A stretch of 64,000 nt of DNA from Pseudodesulfovibrio thermohalotolerans (GTDB lineage Bacteria; Desulfobacterota; Desulfovibrionia; Desulfovibrionales; Desulfovibrionaceae). The position numbers were made by a program, and so were the translations under genes. Location: positions 2,187,501 to 2,251,500 of the forward strand of contig NZ_CP120635.1 of assembly GCF_021353295.2 (NCBI RefSeq). Direction: 5' to 3'. How positions within the stretch are numbered: position 1 is the first letter of the stretch; each line of letters opens with the position of its first letter. Shown in pieces: positions 35,318 through 44,375 of this stretch. The notes below the pieces were generated by a model. That model made no database searches. It saw only the letters and a program-made list of their open reading frames with translations, and was not told the origin of the DNA.

Positions 35318-35395
35318 AAAAAGGTTGCCAAGCGTCAGGGTAGAAGGATATACAGTTTCTCCCTTGAGGCGATGTCCCCGAGGGAAGACCAAAGT

Positions 35396-35472
35396 GGGCG
35401 ATTAACTCAGCTGGTCAGAGTGCCATCTTCACACGGTGGAAGTCACAGGTTCAAATCCCGTATCGCCCACCA
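35396..35472 (+). tRNA. tRNA-Val (anticodon CAC)
   Basis: A complete 77-base cloverleaf with encoded CCA. The acceptor stem GGGCGAT/ATCGCCC is perfect; the D-stem is ACTC/GAGT; the anticodon stem CCATC/GGTGG (one T-G) presents the loop TTCACAC, giving CAC. The T-stem ACAGG/CCCGT contains one A-C mismatch (35447 and 35459). The 78 bases between rnfB and the tRNA hold nothing recognisable. Confidence 0.93.
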
Positions 35473-35483
35473 CTTTGATTGAA

Positions 35484-35520
35484 AAAACGGACGCTTGAAT
35501 CAAGCGTCCGTTTTCTTTTG
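35484..35520 (+). terminator. Rho-independent terminator after the tRNA
   Basis: A 14-bp perfect stem (35484-35497 with 35501-35514) with a 3-base loop and a TTTTCTTTT tail. Confidence 0.9.
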
Positions 35521-35551
35521 TATGTGATCAAGACCGTCTTTGGCCGGAGCC

Positions 35552-35914
35552 TCAAGACGTGACCCACTCCAGGGCCTGGCCGAGCTTCTCGGGCGGGTAC
35601 AATCTTATTTCGCAGTCCATGAGCAATTCGCCGAGCTTGACTCCCCATCGCACCCAATTGGGACCGCCGACCACGGCGAGTCTGCGGAAATCCTTGCGAT
35701 GGGCCAGGCCGAACTTCGCGTCGTCCCAAGCTGCCATTACATCCCACCCGGTGAAGTCCGCATCCATGCAAAACAAGGCATCGGCCTTGCCGTTCTCACT
35801 GATGACCTTCTCCAAGGCCGGAATCCAGACGTCCCGGTAGTCAGCGTCCGTCAATCTGCCGGAAGCCCGGACAGCGAGCATCATCGGCGTGGATTGTTCC
35901 ATAACGGTAATCAT
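35552..35914 (-). CDS. SpoIIAA-like STAS-family protein
   Basis: 120 residues from the ATG at 35914 (AAGGAGG site). The fold features VRASGRLTDADYRDVWIPAL, MDADFTGWD and FRRLAVVGGPNWVRW match the SpoIIAA-like family related to STAS domains. Members of this single-domain type are often stress or membrane-bound lipid-carrier-like proteins of uncertain role. It stands alone on the minus strand. Confidence 0.75.
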   Translation of the reverse strand: MITVMEQSTPMMLAVRASGRLTDADYRDVWIPALEKVISENGKADALFCMDADFTGWDVMAAWDDAKFGLAHRKDFRRLAVVGGPNWVRWGVKLGELLMDCEIRLYPPEKLGQALEWVTS

Positions 35915-35999
35915 GAGGCTCCTCCTTGATCGAATGGCACTCCACGATACAACCATACCTCATTTGCAAACGTAAGCCCAGAACCAGCCGCCGACCGAA

Positions 36000-38270
36000 T
36001 CAACGGTTGAGGTGGCGAAGCAGCTCCAAGGCGGCGGTGTCGCCGGGCGACCGTTCCAGGGTCCGCATGGCCAATTCCCTGGCCTTTTCCGGCCTGCCCG
36101 TGGCCAGATAGACATTGGCAAGAGCCACGAAATAGTCGCGTCGCGGATCGGCGGCCAGCGCCCTCTCCAAAGCTCCCCCCGCCTCCAAAGGCCGATTCAG
36201 GGCAAGCAGGACCTGCGCGTGGTTGTACTGAACACGACCGTTTTCCGTCATGTGCGCGGCCGCCCGGCCAAGATGGCCCTCGGCCTCCTCGTATCGGCCC
36301 ATTTCGGCAAGGAGCAGGCCGAGAGAGTAGGCGACTTCGTGCAGATCTGGATTGTCGGTGACAACCTCCCGCAAAAGCCGCCCGGCCTCGGCATTGTCTC
36401 CCCTCCGGTTCAGGAGCATGGCCAGATTGACCTTGGCAGGATAGAACTGGCTGTCGATTTCGATGGCCTTGCGGTATTCCCGCTCCGCCTCGGCGTCCTG
36501 CCCCCGGTTAACGGCCAGATTGCCAAGATTGTACCGTTGGGGGGCGAAGTCGGCGTTGTAGCGCATACTCCGCCGGTACGCTTCAAGGCCACGCCGGAAG
36601 GCTTCCCGATCCGCCTCGCGGAGGTCCTCCTCGGGCAACGCGCTGAGCAGCGCGGCGGCTTCCATGCGCACGGCCGCGACCGGATCGTACAACTTGGGCG
36701 CAATGCGTTTGAGCCTGGTCCCGGCGTCGAAATATTCCAGGCTTCGGATGGATGTGTAACGAATCAGGGCGTCCTCATCCTCCAAAGCTCTGGCCAAAGC
36801 GGCCCGGCTCGCATCCGACGGATAGGCGCGGAGCAGCTCCAGAGCCGTGGCCCGGACAATGGCGGGCGAAAGCGCGTCATCGGCCAGACGGACAAGCTCT
36901 GCCTCGGCCCCGGGCATTTCAGCCCTCCCCGCCGCGATAACCGTACCGTAGTGCGGTTTGCGCTTCTCCCCGTACCACTTGGTCGCGGCCTTCACATTCC
37001 ACTCCAGCGGCTTGTCGCCGTGGCAACCTTCGGCCGAACAGGCGTTGGGAGTTCCCTGGGCCGCGCTCAGATCGGGACGCGGAATCCGCAGGCTGTGATC
37101 CGCCCGTCTGTCGATGCCCATATAGGTGGACTCGGGCATATGGCATTGAATGCACAGATGCCCCTCGCTCGGCTTCCCCTCATGCTCCCGCTTGTGGAAA
37201 TGATGGCCAGGCGAATCATAGACCTCGGCCCGATGACACCGGGTGCACAGATCATTGCCGTCCGCATGACGCTTCAAACCGTGCACGTCATGGCAATCGC
37301 CGCACCGCACCCCGCGCGCGAACATCCGGCTCTGCACGAAAGAACCGTAGACGTAGACCTCTTCCTGTATCTGGCCATCCGGATAATACATCCCCTCGCC
37401 GAGCAATTGCGGTATCATCAGGTTCAGCAATTCCTCCTGAACGTGGCGGTTGTCGCCCAACTGAAAACGGCGTGAATGGCACGGGGCGCAGATCGCGGCC
37501 TGCTCCCCGGCAGTGAGATTGGCCGTGCGCACGGTCAGGGCATAATTCGGCGTGTCCTTGCGCGCCAGGGGCGGCAGCCCGGCCCACTCGACATGCTTGG
37601 AGCCCGGCCCGTGACAGGCTTCGCACCCCACGTCGATCTCGGCCCAAGTGGTGTCGTAGACGCCGCTCTCCGGGTCATACCCCTTTCGAAGCCGCGTAGA
37701 ATGGCATTCGGCGCACATGGCGTTCCAGGTCTGGCCGCCGTTGGTCCAGTGAAGCCAATCGCTCGGTCCTTCCACATCGTAGGGCGGCAGGCGGTACCAT
37801 GCCTTCCGCTCGACGTCCCAGGCGATATTCAGGCATTGCAACCTGCCCCCCGGGAACGGAATGAGATATTGTTGCAGAGGATAGACCCCGAAGGTGTGGG
37901 AAATCTCGAACCGCCCGGGTTTGCCGTCCGGCCCTTCGGTTTCGACGCAGTATCGCCCGTCGCGCCGATAGAAACGGGTCGCCGCGCCGGTATGAGGATC
38001 GGTGTAGACGACGTTATCGAAATCGCCGAGCACCGTGGTCTCGTCGGCCACGTCCATGGCCCTGTCATGGTCAGAGCCGAGCCACTTGTCATAAGCGCTT
38101 CGATGACATTCGGCGCACGCCTTGGAACCCACGAACCGAGCGGATTCCTCCGGCTCCGGCGCGACGGGCGGACGAAGATGCAGAGCGGCAAACGGAGACA
38201 GCAGGATGAGGACCGCCGCGACGAATGCGATCCGCTCCCATATTGCCGAGTCGTGAAAGGGTTTGGCCAT
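36000..38270 (-). CDS. Large periplasmic multiheme cytochrome c with HEAT-like and TPR regions
   Basis: 756 residues. One N-terminal signal anchor (about 12-30) precedes a heme domain with seven CxxCH sites (CAECH at 52-56, then CAECH, CEACH, CAPCH, CGDCH, CTRCH, CIQCH) and one CxxxxCH (CSAEGCH), so seven or eight hemes. Then comes a HEAT-like helical stretch (about residues 445-560) and at least five TPR repeats to the C-terminus. The layout resembles cytochrome c554-type fused to TPR. It is the third gene of a cytochrome b-Rieske-cytochrome c operon. Confidence 0.9.
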   Translation of the reverse strand: MAKPFHDSAIWERIAFVAAVLILLSPFAALHLRPPVAPEPEESARFVGSKACAECHRSAYDKWLGSDHDRAMDVADETTVLGDFDNVVYTDPHTGAATRFYRRDGRYCVETEGPDGKPGRFEISHTFGVYPLQQYLIPFPGGRLQCLNIAWDVERKAWYRLPPYDVEGPSDWLHWTNGGQTWNAMCAECHSTRLRKGYDPESGVYDTTWAEIDVGCEACHGPGSKHVEWAGLPPLARKDTPNYALTVRTANLTAGEQAAICAPCHSRRFQLGDNRHVQEELLNLMIPQLLGEGMYYPDGQIQEEVYVYGSFVQSRMFARGVRCGDCHDVHGLKRHADGNDLCTRCHRAEVYDSPGHHFHKREHEGKPSEGHLCIQCHMPESTYMGIDRRADHSLRIPRPDLSAAQGTPNACSAEGCHGDKPLEWNVKAATKWYGEKRKPHYGTVIAAGRAEMPGAEAELVRLADDALSPAIVRATALELLRAYPSDASRAALARALEDEDALIRYTSIRSLEYFDAGTRLKRIAPKLYDPVAAVRMEAAALLSALPEEDLREADREAFRRGLEAYRRSMRYNADFAPQRYNLGNLAVNRGQDAEAEREYRKAIEIDSQFYPAKVNLAMLLNRRGDNAEAGRLLREVVTDNPDLHEVAYSLGLLLAEMGRYEEAEGHLGRAAAHMTENGRVQYNHAQVLLALNRPLEAGGALERALAADPRRDYFVALANVYLATGRPEKARELAMRTLERSPGDTAALELLRHLNR

Positions 38271-38294
38271 GGCGACGCCTCCGCTCCCCGCGTC

Positions 38295-38804
38295 CTAGAT
38301 TCTCGTCGCCTGTTCCGCAAGGAAGCGGTCCCGGCGACGGGCCTTGGCGCAGTCCACCTTGACCATGCCGTTTTCTATACGCACGGGATAGGTATCCAGG
38401 GGCCTCGGCGCAGGCCCGGTCAGGACCTCCCCTGTCAGACTGAAAGTCGAACCGTGGCAGGGGCAGACAAAGGCCCCTTTCTCCTCATCCCACGGCACGG
38501 AACATCCCAGATGGGTGCAGGTCCTCGACAGGGCCAGAAATCCCCCGTCCGGCAGTCGGGCGAGGTAGAACTGCCCCTGTGGCACTGCCGTCACAGTGCC
38601 GGGCAGGAACATCGAGATTTCGCCCGCGTCAACCACGCCGACCTCGCGCTCCGGCCGGTTGCGGTCCCTGCGCGAAGCCAGGAACGATATGCCAAGCCAA
38701 CCGAACTCGGCCAGAGCCGCCAGACCGAGCACAGCCCAAAGCCTGTTGAAGAAAGTCCGGCGGCCAATCTTGAACCCGGCGAAACGCGTATCCGTTTTGC
38801 TCAC
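38295..38804 (-). CDS. Rieske 2Fe-2S subunit of a bc-type complex
   Basis: 169 residues starting with GTG at 38804 behind AGGAGG. One N-terminal membrane helix and the Rieske cluster motifs CTHLGC (CxHxxC) and CPCHGS (CxxH) supply two Cys and two His ligands. A bc1-type Rieske with both motifs intact transfers electrons from quinol to a cytochrome. The start overlaps the cytochrome b stop by four bases, so the two are co-translated. Confidence 0.92.
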   Translation of the reverse strand: MSKTDTRFAGFKIGRRTFFNRLWAVLGLAALAEFGWLGISFLASRRDRNRPEREVGVVDAGEISMFLPGTVTAVPQGQFYLARLPDGGFLALSRTCTHLGCSVPWDEEKGAFVCPCHGSTFSLTGEVLTGPAPRPLDTYPVRIENGMVKVDCAKARRRDRFLAEQATRI

Positions 38805-40099
38805 AAGCTGCCTCCTGTTCCATGCCAGGGCCAAACCAGGTGCATCTCCGCGCCGCGGAAGAAAACGCCGACAACAGTGAGTACAGTGAGAATCGCGAAC
38901 CCCGCGACAAGACCGGCCATGACCGCTTCCGCCCTGGTGCGGTTCGCGGCCTTGACCAGCAGCCAATACCCCCCAGCCGCCAAAAGAATGACGGCCGAGG
39001 TGGGAACTATCCCGCGCGCAATCAACGCACCCGCAGCCATGCCGACGCCCGGCTGCCGAAGGGCGTTGTCGGCCAACACGGCGGCCACGGCCAAAAGCGC
39101 GCCGCCTCCTGCGGCCCATGCCGCCAGCCCCCTGCCCCGCTCCGAACCGAACCAGACGCCGCCCGGCAGTGCGCTGCCCGGAATGAGAGGGAGCAGCAAA
39201 AGCGCCGCGCCGCCCAGAAACGGCCAGACAAACGCCGCAAACACGGGATGAAGATGCAGCAGCAATTCCTGCAATCCCTGGAAATACCACGGCGCCTTGG
39301 TTGGATTGGGGCTCATGCCCGGATTGGCCTGCTCAAGCAGGGGGGCGTTCCAGAACATGGCCAGAAAAAGGACAAAGGCGACGAGGGACAGGCCGACGGC
39401 CGCCTCGCGGGCGATCAGATTCGGCACCACGGGAATCCGCCGAATCGGCTCGCCCCCTTCCGACGCGCTGATGAGTCCACCCGCCCTGCGCACAAGCCAG
39501 AAATGCCACAGGAGCAGAACCAGCAGGGAGCCGGGAATAACCGCCACATGCAACACATAGAAGTTGGACAGGGTCGCCTGTCCGATCTCGGGCCCGCCCT
39601 GGATAACCCCGCGCAGCCAATCCCCGCACAAGGGAATATAGCCGAGCGCGGCCATGGAAACCGTCACGGCCCAATAGGCGAGTTGATCCCATGGAAGCAG
39701 GTAGCCGGTGAAATTGGCGGCCAGCACGAGAACGAGCAGGCCGAGCCCAATTGTCCAGTTGAGGCGGCGGCCCGGCCCGAAGGCTCCGGTAAGGGCCGTG
39801 CGCAGCAGATGGAGCACGACGACCACCGCCAACAGGTTCGCGCTGGCATGATGAATGTTGCGTACCCAATATCCGAGGGGAATGTCGCGGCCCAGGGCCC
39901 GCACCGAGCCGTAGGCTTCCTCAAGCGTCGGCCGGTAGGCGAGGAGCAGGAGCGCACCCGTAAGAAAAAGCAATCCCGTCAAGACTACGGCCATGCCCCC
40001 CAGCCCCCAGCTCAGGCGGAAGCGGATCGTCGGGTACGGCACGGTCCGGGGATGGAGGTGGAGAATGAAGTCGGTGATGGACTGCCTGGACGCCTTCAT
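38801..40099 (-). CDS. Cytochrome b (b6-subunit IV fused type)
   Basis: 432 residues from the ATG at 40099, with eight or more hydrophobic helices. The N-terminal heme-binding region has RNIHHASANLLAVVVVLH and a second pair of His in VLHVAVIPGSLLVLLLWH, giving the four axial His of the two b hemes. It spans the b6 and subunit IV portions in one chain. First gene of the b-Rieske-multiheme cytochrome operon. Confidence 0.92.
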   Translation of the reverse strand: MKASRQSITDFILHLHPRTVPYPTIRFRLSWGLGGMAVVLTGLLFLTGALLLLAYRPTLEEAYGSVRALGRDIPLGYWVRNIHHASANLLAVVVVLHLLRTALTGAFGPGRRLNWTIGLGLLVLVLAANFTGYLLPWDQLAYWAVTVSMAALGYIPLCGDWLRGVIQGGPEIGQATLSNFYVLHVAVIPGSLLVLLLWHFWLVRRAGGLISASEGGEPIRRIPVVPNLIAREAAVGLSLVAFVLFLAMFWNAPLLEQANPGMSPNPTKAPWYFQGLQELLLHLHPVFAAFVWPFLGGAALLLLPLIPGSALPGGVWFGSERGRGLAAWAAGGGALLAVAAVLADNALRQPGVGMAAGALIARGIVPTSAVILLAAGGYWLLVKAANRTRAEAVMAGLVAGFAILTVLTVVGVFFRGAEMHLVWPWHGTGGSL

Positions 40100-40246
40100 G
40101 AATCTTCCTTGTTCAAGAATCGGCGGGACGCTGGCCGGACAATATACAGACAAGGTATAACGCACATCCGGCCAGAATGAAAGGAACTCCACCCCGCCGC
40201 ACACAAGTCGCGGCGAGGCGGAGCGAATTCCGGCAGACCGGGCGCG

Positions 40247-41230
40247 CTACTTGGTTTCGGGATACACCGTCTTCCAGTCGTTCTTCATGTCCACCACGGC
40301 CCAACCGGACTTGGCCGCCTCGGCCTGTGCCTTCTCCGCGCCCTTGTCGTAGGCGAACTCGCGCCCGCCGTCGGTATGGCGAACCAGAAGGGCGAAACGG
40401 GCACCCTCCCCGGCCATGGTGTACTGCAACATCTGAAGGTCTCCGTCCGAATTGCCGAAGGCGGCGACAGGACGGCGGCCGATGTGCAGGTTGATGCCCA
40501 CGGGCTTGCCTTCCTTGTCGTCTATGAAGCCCAGCTCGGCTTCGCGGATGATGACCGGCTTTCCATCACGCATCTCGAATTTAGTCTTGATGGAACTGCC
40601 CACGACCTGCTCGGGCGGAATACCGTACACGGCTTCCGACCAGGGGCGCATGAACTCGATGCCGCCGCCGGATACGATGAAGGTCTTGAAACCGTTGGCG
40701 CGCATATAAGCCAAAAGCTCAAGCATGGGCTGGTAGACCATCGCCGTATACGGCATCTTGGTCTGTGGATGCCTCGCCGTCGCGATCCACTGCTTGACCC
40801 GGGCTTCGAATTCGGCAGAGGTCATGCCCGCATGGGTGGCCATGACCACTTCGAGGAGCGACTTCATCCCGCCCTTGGCCGCCGTCTCCATATCGCCTTT
40901 GAGCAAGGAGGCGAAAGGCTCCCGCGTCTTCCATTCGGGATGCTCCGGGGCCAGTTCCCTGACCCGGTCCAGGGCAAAGAACAATTGAAAATACATGGGC
41001 TTTTCCGCCCACAAGGTGCCGTCATTGTCAAAGACGGCTATCCGTTCGGAAACCGGAATGAAATCCGGGCCGCCCTCCGATGTCGTCCTGCTCACGAAAT
41101 CGACAATGCTCCGCTTGACGTCGCCGTCATTCCAGGAGGGAAGCGGATCGGCGGCCTGCGCAAGGCCCGAGAAGAAAACCAGGACAAAAGCCGCAAACAG
41201 TATCTTCCAAGTCTTCAAAGTGTAGCCCAT
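40247..41230 (-). CDS. HAD-superfamily phosphatase, probably exported
   Basis: 327 residues from the ATG at 41230, with a signal peptide ending AQAAD. HAD motifs are FDNDGTLW (motif I, DxDGT), VSGGG (motif II), a Lys near residue 215, and FGNSDGDLQM (motif IV). The family includes phosphoserine-phosphatase-like enzymes. The substrate is unknown. It sits downstream of the arylsulfatase in the same direction and may be read from the same promoter past the intervening hairpin. Confidence 0.82.
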   Translation of the reverse strand: MGYTLKTWKILFAAFVLVFFSGLAQAADPLPSWNDGDVKRSIVDFVSRTTSEGGPDFIPVSERIAVFDNDGTLWAEKPMYFQLFFALDRVRELAPEHPEWKTREPFASLLKGDMETAAKGGMKSLLEVVMATHAGMTSAEFEARVKQWIATARHPQTKMPYTAMVYQPMLELLAYMRANGFKTFIVSGGGIEFMRPWSEAVYGIPPEQVVGSSIKTKFEMRDGKPVIIREAELGFIDDKEGKPVGINLHIGRRPVAAFGNSDGDLQMLQYTMAGEGARFALLVRHTDGGREFAYDKGAEKAQAEAAKSGWAVVDMKNDWKTVYPETK

Positions 41231-41280
41231 GGCGTCTTCCTTTTGGGGCTTTAAGCGGACAGTCCACCCGCTTGGACGGA

Positions 41281-41315
41281 CTTGCCCCCGAAAGCTTCGC
41301 GCTCCCGGGGGCAAG
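41281..41315 (-). terminator. Intercistronic hairpin between the sulfatase and the HAD gene
   Basis: CTTGCCCCCG (41281-41290) pairs with CGGGGGCAAG (41306-41315). There is no T-run, so this looks more like a processing or partial terminator structure than a clean stop. Confidence 0.4.
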
Positions 41316-41361
41316 CGTCACGGATTGTCGTTCGATCAATTCAACACGGCTACGGTCCAAC

Positions 41362-43008
41362 CTAGTTGCCCGTGGGCATGGGCAGGCTGATGCCTTCCTT
41401 GTTCAGGGAGTCACGGACATACTGGAAACGCTGATAGTTGGTCAGCGTCATCGGGCCGGTGTAAACCTCGCTCTGGAGCTTTTCGGGAGGATACTCGACA
41501 TAGGTTTTCATCAGCTCCTTGACGGCCAGATTAAAGGACACCAGCGTCCAGGTATGCTCGGTGTAGTTGTTCATGAACACGTCGTAGCGCTCCTGCGGGT
41601 CCTGCCAGAGGTCAAAGACCTGAGGTACGGTCGCCACGTACTTGTCGGGCCCCTTCCAACCGAGGTTGGAGTCCACGGCAAGACCGCCGGTATGCGCGCC
41701 GTTGTCGCCGCGGAGATTGTACACGGCCTTGTAATTGCCCACGCGCACCGCGCCAGGGGTCAATTCGTTTTCGGTGAAGTAGAACCAACTGTTGCGCTCA
41801 GACTTGCCCTTGCCGAAAAGGACCGGGGACATGTCGTAGCTGTCGAAGACCATGGGCTTGCCCTCGACGTTGTTCTTCGGAAGCTCGACTCCGGCCACGG
41901 AAGCGAATGTGGCCATCAGGTCCAGGCCGCCCAGGATGTCGCTATTGCGGCTGCCGGCCTTGATCTTGCCGGGCATCCAGGCAATGGCCGGAACGCGGTT
42001 GCCGCCCTCGCGGACGGTGCCCTTGGTGCCGCGGAAGGGAGTATAGCCCGCATCGGGGTACACGTCCTGCCAGGCGCCGTTGTCCGTGGTCCAGAAGACC
42101 AGGGTGTTCTTATCCAGGCCGAGCTCGCGCAGCTTGTTCATGATGTTGCCGACGCGGGTGTCAAGCTCCACGATGGAATCGGCGTACTTGGTCTTGGACA
42201 GGGACTTGTGCTTGAACTCGGGAGCCGGAAGGTTGGGCTGGTGCACCTTCATGAAGTTGGCGTTGATGAAGAACGGCTTGCCGTCCTTGGCGCCCTTGGC
42301 TGCCTCTTCCAGGAACTCCAGGGTCGCCTTTTCCACGTAGCTGTCCACGAAGGGGATGCCCACCACGCCCTTTTCCGGGGTGTTGTTGTAGGAGCCGTCG
42401 ACCTTGAAGTCCTCCTTGGCCTCTTCTCCGGCCTTGGCGGACAGGGACCCCTTGGTCACCTTCGCGAACATTTCACGCAGCTTGGGGTCCATGTCGGGGA
42501 ACCAATTGGCATCGGCATAAGTATACGCGTTGAGGTGATACAGGAAACAATACTTCATCACGTCGTAGCCATGGGCGTTGGGCAGCGCGTAATCGTCCTC
42601 TCCCAAATGCCACTTGCCTGTGAAGTAGGTATTGTACCCCGCCTTTTTGAGCACGGAGGCCAGGGTCCACTCGGAAGCGGGCAGGCCGCCTCCCTGACCT
42701 TGGAAGGCAACCGTGGTCATGCCGCTGCGGTTGGGGATACGGCCGGTCTGCATGGCGGCGCGGCCCGGCGTGCAGCTCGGTTGGGCATAGAACGAGAACA
42801 TCGTCATGCCTTCATCAGCCAGCCGGTCGAAGTTGGGCGTGGGCATTCCGCGCCCTTCGCCGCCGCCATAGACGCCCAGGTCGCCGAACCCGGTGTCGTC
42901 GGAGACGATCAGGAGAATGTTCGGTTTCTCGGCCGCCACGGCGAACGCCGCGAGACAAAGGACCAGGGCGGACGCAATTGCCGCCACAAAAAACATTTTC
43001 GGTCTCAT
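41362..43008 (-). CDS. Sulfatase (arylsulfatase family), exported
   Basis: 548 residues from the ATG at 43008 (GGGAGGA site), with a signal peptide ending AVAAE. The metal-binding N-terminus is ILLIVSDDTGFGDLG, and the formylglycine motif CTPGR (SCTPGRAAMQTGR) carries the Cys that must be oxidised for activity. Later NRVPAIAWMPG and KSERNSWFYFTENE are also typical. It releases sulfate from organic sulfate esters. No maturase (FGE or anaerobic SME) is in the window. Confidence 0.92.
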   Translation of the reverse strand: MRPKMFFVAAIASALVLCLAAFAVAAEKPNILLIVSDDTGFGDLGVYGGGEGRGMPTPNFDRLADEGMTMFSFYAQPSCTPGRAAMQTGRIPNRSGMTTVAFQGQGGGLPASEWTLASVLKKAGYNTYFTGKWHLGEDDYALPNAHGYDVMKYCFLYHLNAYTYADANWFPDMDPKLREMFAKVTKGSLSAKAGEEAKEDFKVDGSYNNTPEKGVVGIPFVDSYVEKATLEFLEEAAKGAKDGKPFFINANFMKVHQPNLPAPEFKHKSLSKTKYADSIVELDTRVGNIMNKLRELGLDKNTLVFWTTDNGAWQDVYPDAGYTPFRGTKGTVREGGNRVPAIAWMPGKIKAGSRNSDILGGLDLMATFASVAGVELPKNNVEGKPMVFDSYDMSPVLFGKGKSERNSWFYFTENELTPGAVRVGNYKAVYNLRGDNGAHTGGLAVDSNLGWKGPDKYVATVPQVFDLWQDPQERYDVFMNNYTEHTWTLVSFNLAVKELMKTYVEYPPEKLQSEVYTGPMTLTNYQRFQYVRDSLNKEGISLPMPTGN

Positions 43009-43386
43009 AAGCAATTTCCTCCCTAGGTTTAACTATGGGGCCTGGGAATGAAGTTCCGTCGTCGAAACCAACGCCTGAAAAACTGACGAGCACTCACTGC
43101 CGGCAGACGAGCGGCACCGGCAAAAACACACCAAGAGATACCGTGTAAACGGAAAACCATCCCGCCATAACACTATAACCTATTTTATTTTCTAAAGGCG
43201 GTTTCTAAAATTTGCCAATGCTTTTTTGTTTCTATTCGATAATTTTTTGTTATATGCATACAAGGTTATTTTTTTTATTCGAAAAACGAGATCGTTACGC
43301 CAACGAAAAAAAGACCGCAAAAAACACCTCGCTCTGGATCAGGACGCACGTGGTTAATTCATACGCACCCCCAACGGGAGCACGAA
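43009..43386. promoter_or_regulatory. AT-rich divergent intergenic region, sulfatase / LysR gene
   Basis: 378 bases without a gene. It has a repeated TTTCTAAA (43189-43196, 43202-43209) and TTTTTTGTT elements at about 43222 and 43243-43253, the second extending to TTTTTTGTTAT. TATAGT on the minus strand near 43173 could serve the sulfatase. This is a plausible binding region for the neighbouring LysR protein. Confidence 0.5.
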
Positions 43387-44375
43387 ATGCACATTACTCT
43401 CAGGCACATCGAACAAATCGACGCACTTTGCCGATACGGGAATTTCCGGCTCGCGGCAGACAACCTCTGCATTTCCCAACCGGCGCTCAGCCGCTCCATC
43501 CTCACCCTGGAGGAAAGGCTCGGAGTGAAGCTGTTCGACCGCACGCGCGGCAAGCTGCTGCCCACCGGATATGGAGCCCTCATCCAGCAACGGGGACAAA
43601 AAATGCTCCGCGAGGTGCAATTGCTGCATCGTGACATTTCCATGTTAAGAGGGGGCGAAGAGGGGATCATCCACATCGGATGCGGCCCGTTTCCCGGCGA
43701 AGTGCTGGCGGGCGAGGCCATCGGGCGGTTCAACAAGCTGTATCCGAAGGTACCGTCAAACTGACCGTGGACCACGCGCCGAGGCTCAACGGACTACTGC
43801 GCAAACGGGCCATCGATTTCTATGTCGCGGACGCCTCCCAGATGCACGGCAATCAGGAATTCTCCCTGACCCCGCTCCCCCAACAGCAGGGCTATTTCTG
43901 CTGCCGGAAAGACCATCCGCTGATCAAACTTCCATCGCCTTCAATCAAAGAAATTTTCAACCACCCGATGGCCATCATGTGGACGTCCGAGCCCGTGCTG
44001 GCCCTGCTCAGCAAGCTCCTCGGGGAAAAAATCCGAAGACTCGAAGACCTCGGCACCGGCCTGATAAAATGCGACAACCTGCACACCCTACTGCGTGTGG
44101 TCAGCTCCGGCGATGCCTTCACCATCACCACACGTGAGGTGTTCGACAAGAGCGTATTCAAGGACAGCCTCCGCCTCCTGCCGGTGGATGTGCCGGAATT
44201 GAGGACCGATTACGCCATAGTGACCCTGAAGGGACGTTCAACCATCAAGGCGATCGACTGCCTCCACGACCTCTTCATGGCCGTGGCCGATGAGGTGGTG
44301 TACCGTAACGCGCCCGAAACGGACCATCGCGCGGACGGGAAACGCGCGCCTATTTTCCGAAGAGAGGTTCAGTGA
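43387..44375 (+). pseudogene. LysR-family transcriptional regulator, interrupted by a frameshift
   Basis: The first 118-121 codons encode a normal LysR helix-turn-helix (LAADNLCISQPALSRSI) and the start of the effector domain, then hit TGA at 43762-43764. From about 43749 the shifted frame continues the same domain (TVKLTVDHAPRLNGLLRKRAIDFYV) to 44375. One missing base near 43750 restores about 329 residues, the usual length. Either a true recent pseudogene or a sequencing error in this strain. It is divergent from the sulfatase. Confidence 0.82.

Noticed and set aside
31892..35392. A very long open frame on the minus strand opposite rnfE-rnfA-rnfB, over 1100 codons
   Set aside because: It is rich in His, Gly and Asp without domain motifs, has no ribosome site, and mirrors the codon bias of strongly supported rnf genes. 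It is a GC-rich antisense artefact.
41281..41315. Clean Rho-independent terminator between the sulfatase and HAD genes
   Set aside because: The stem is good but no T-run follows on the minus strand, so it is listed only as a weak or processing structure.
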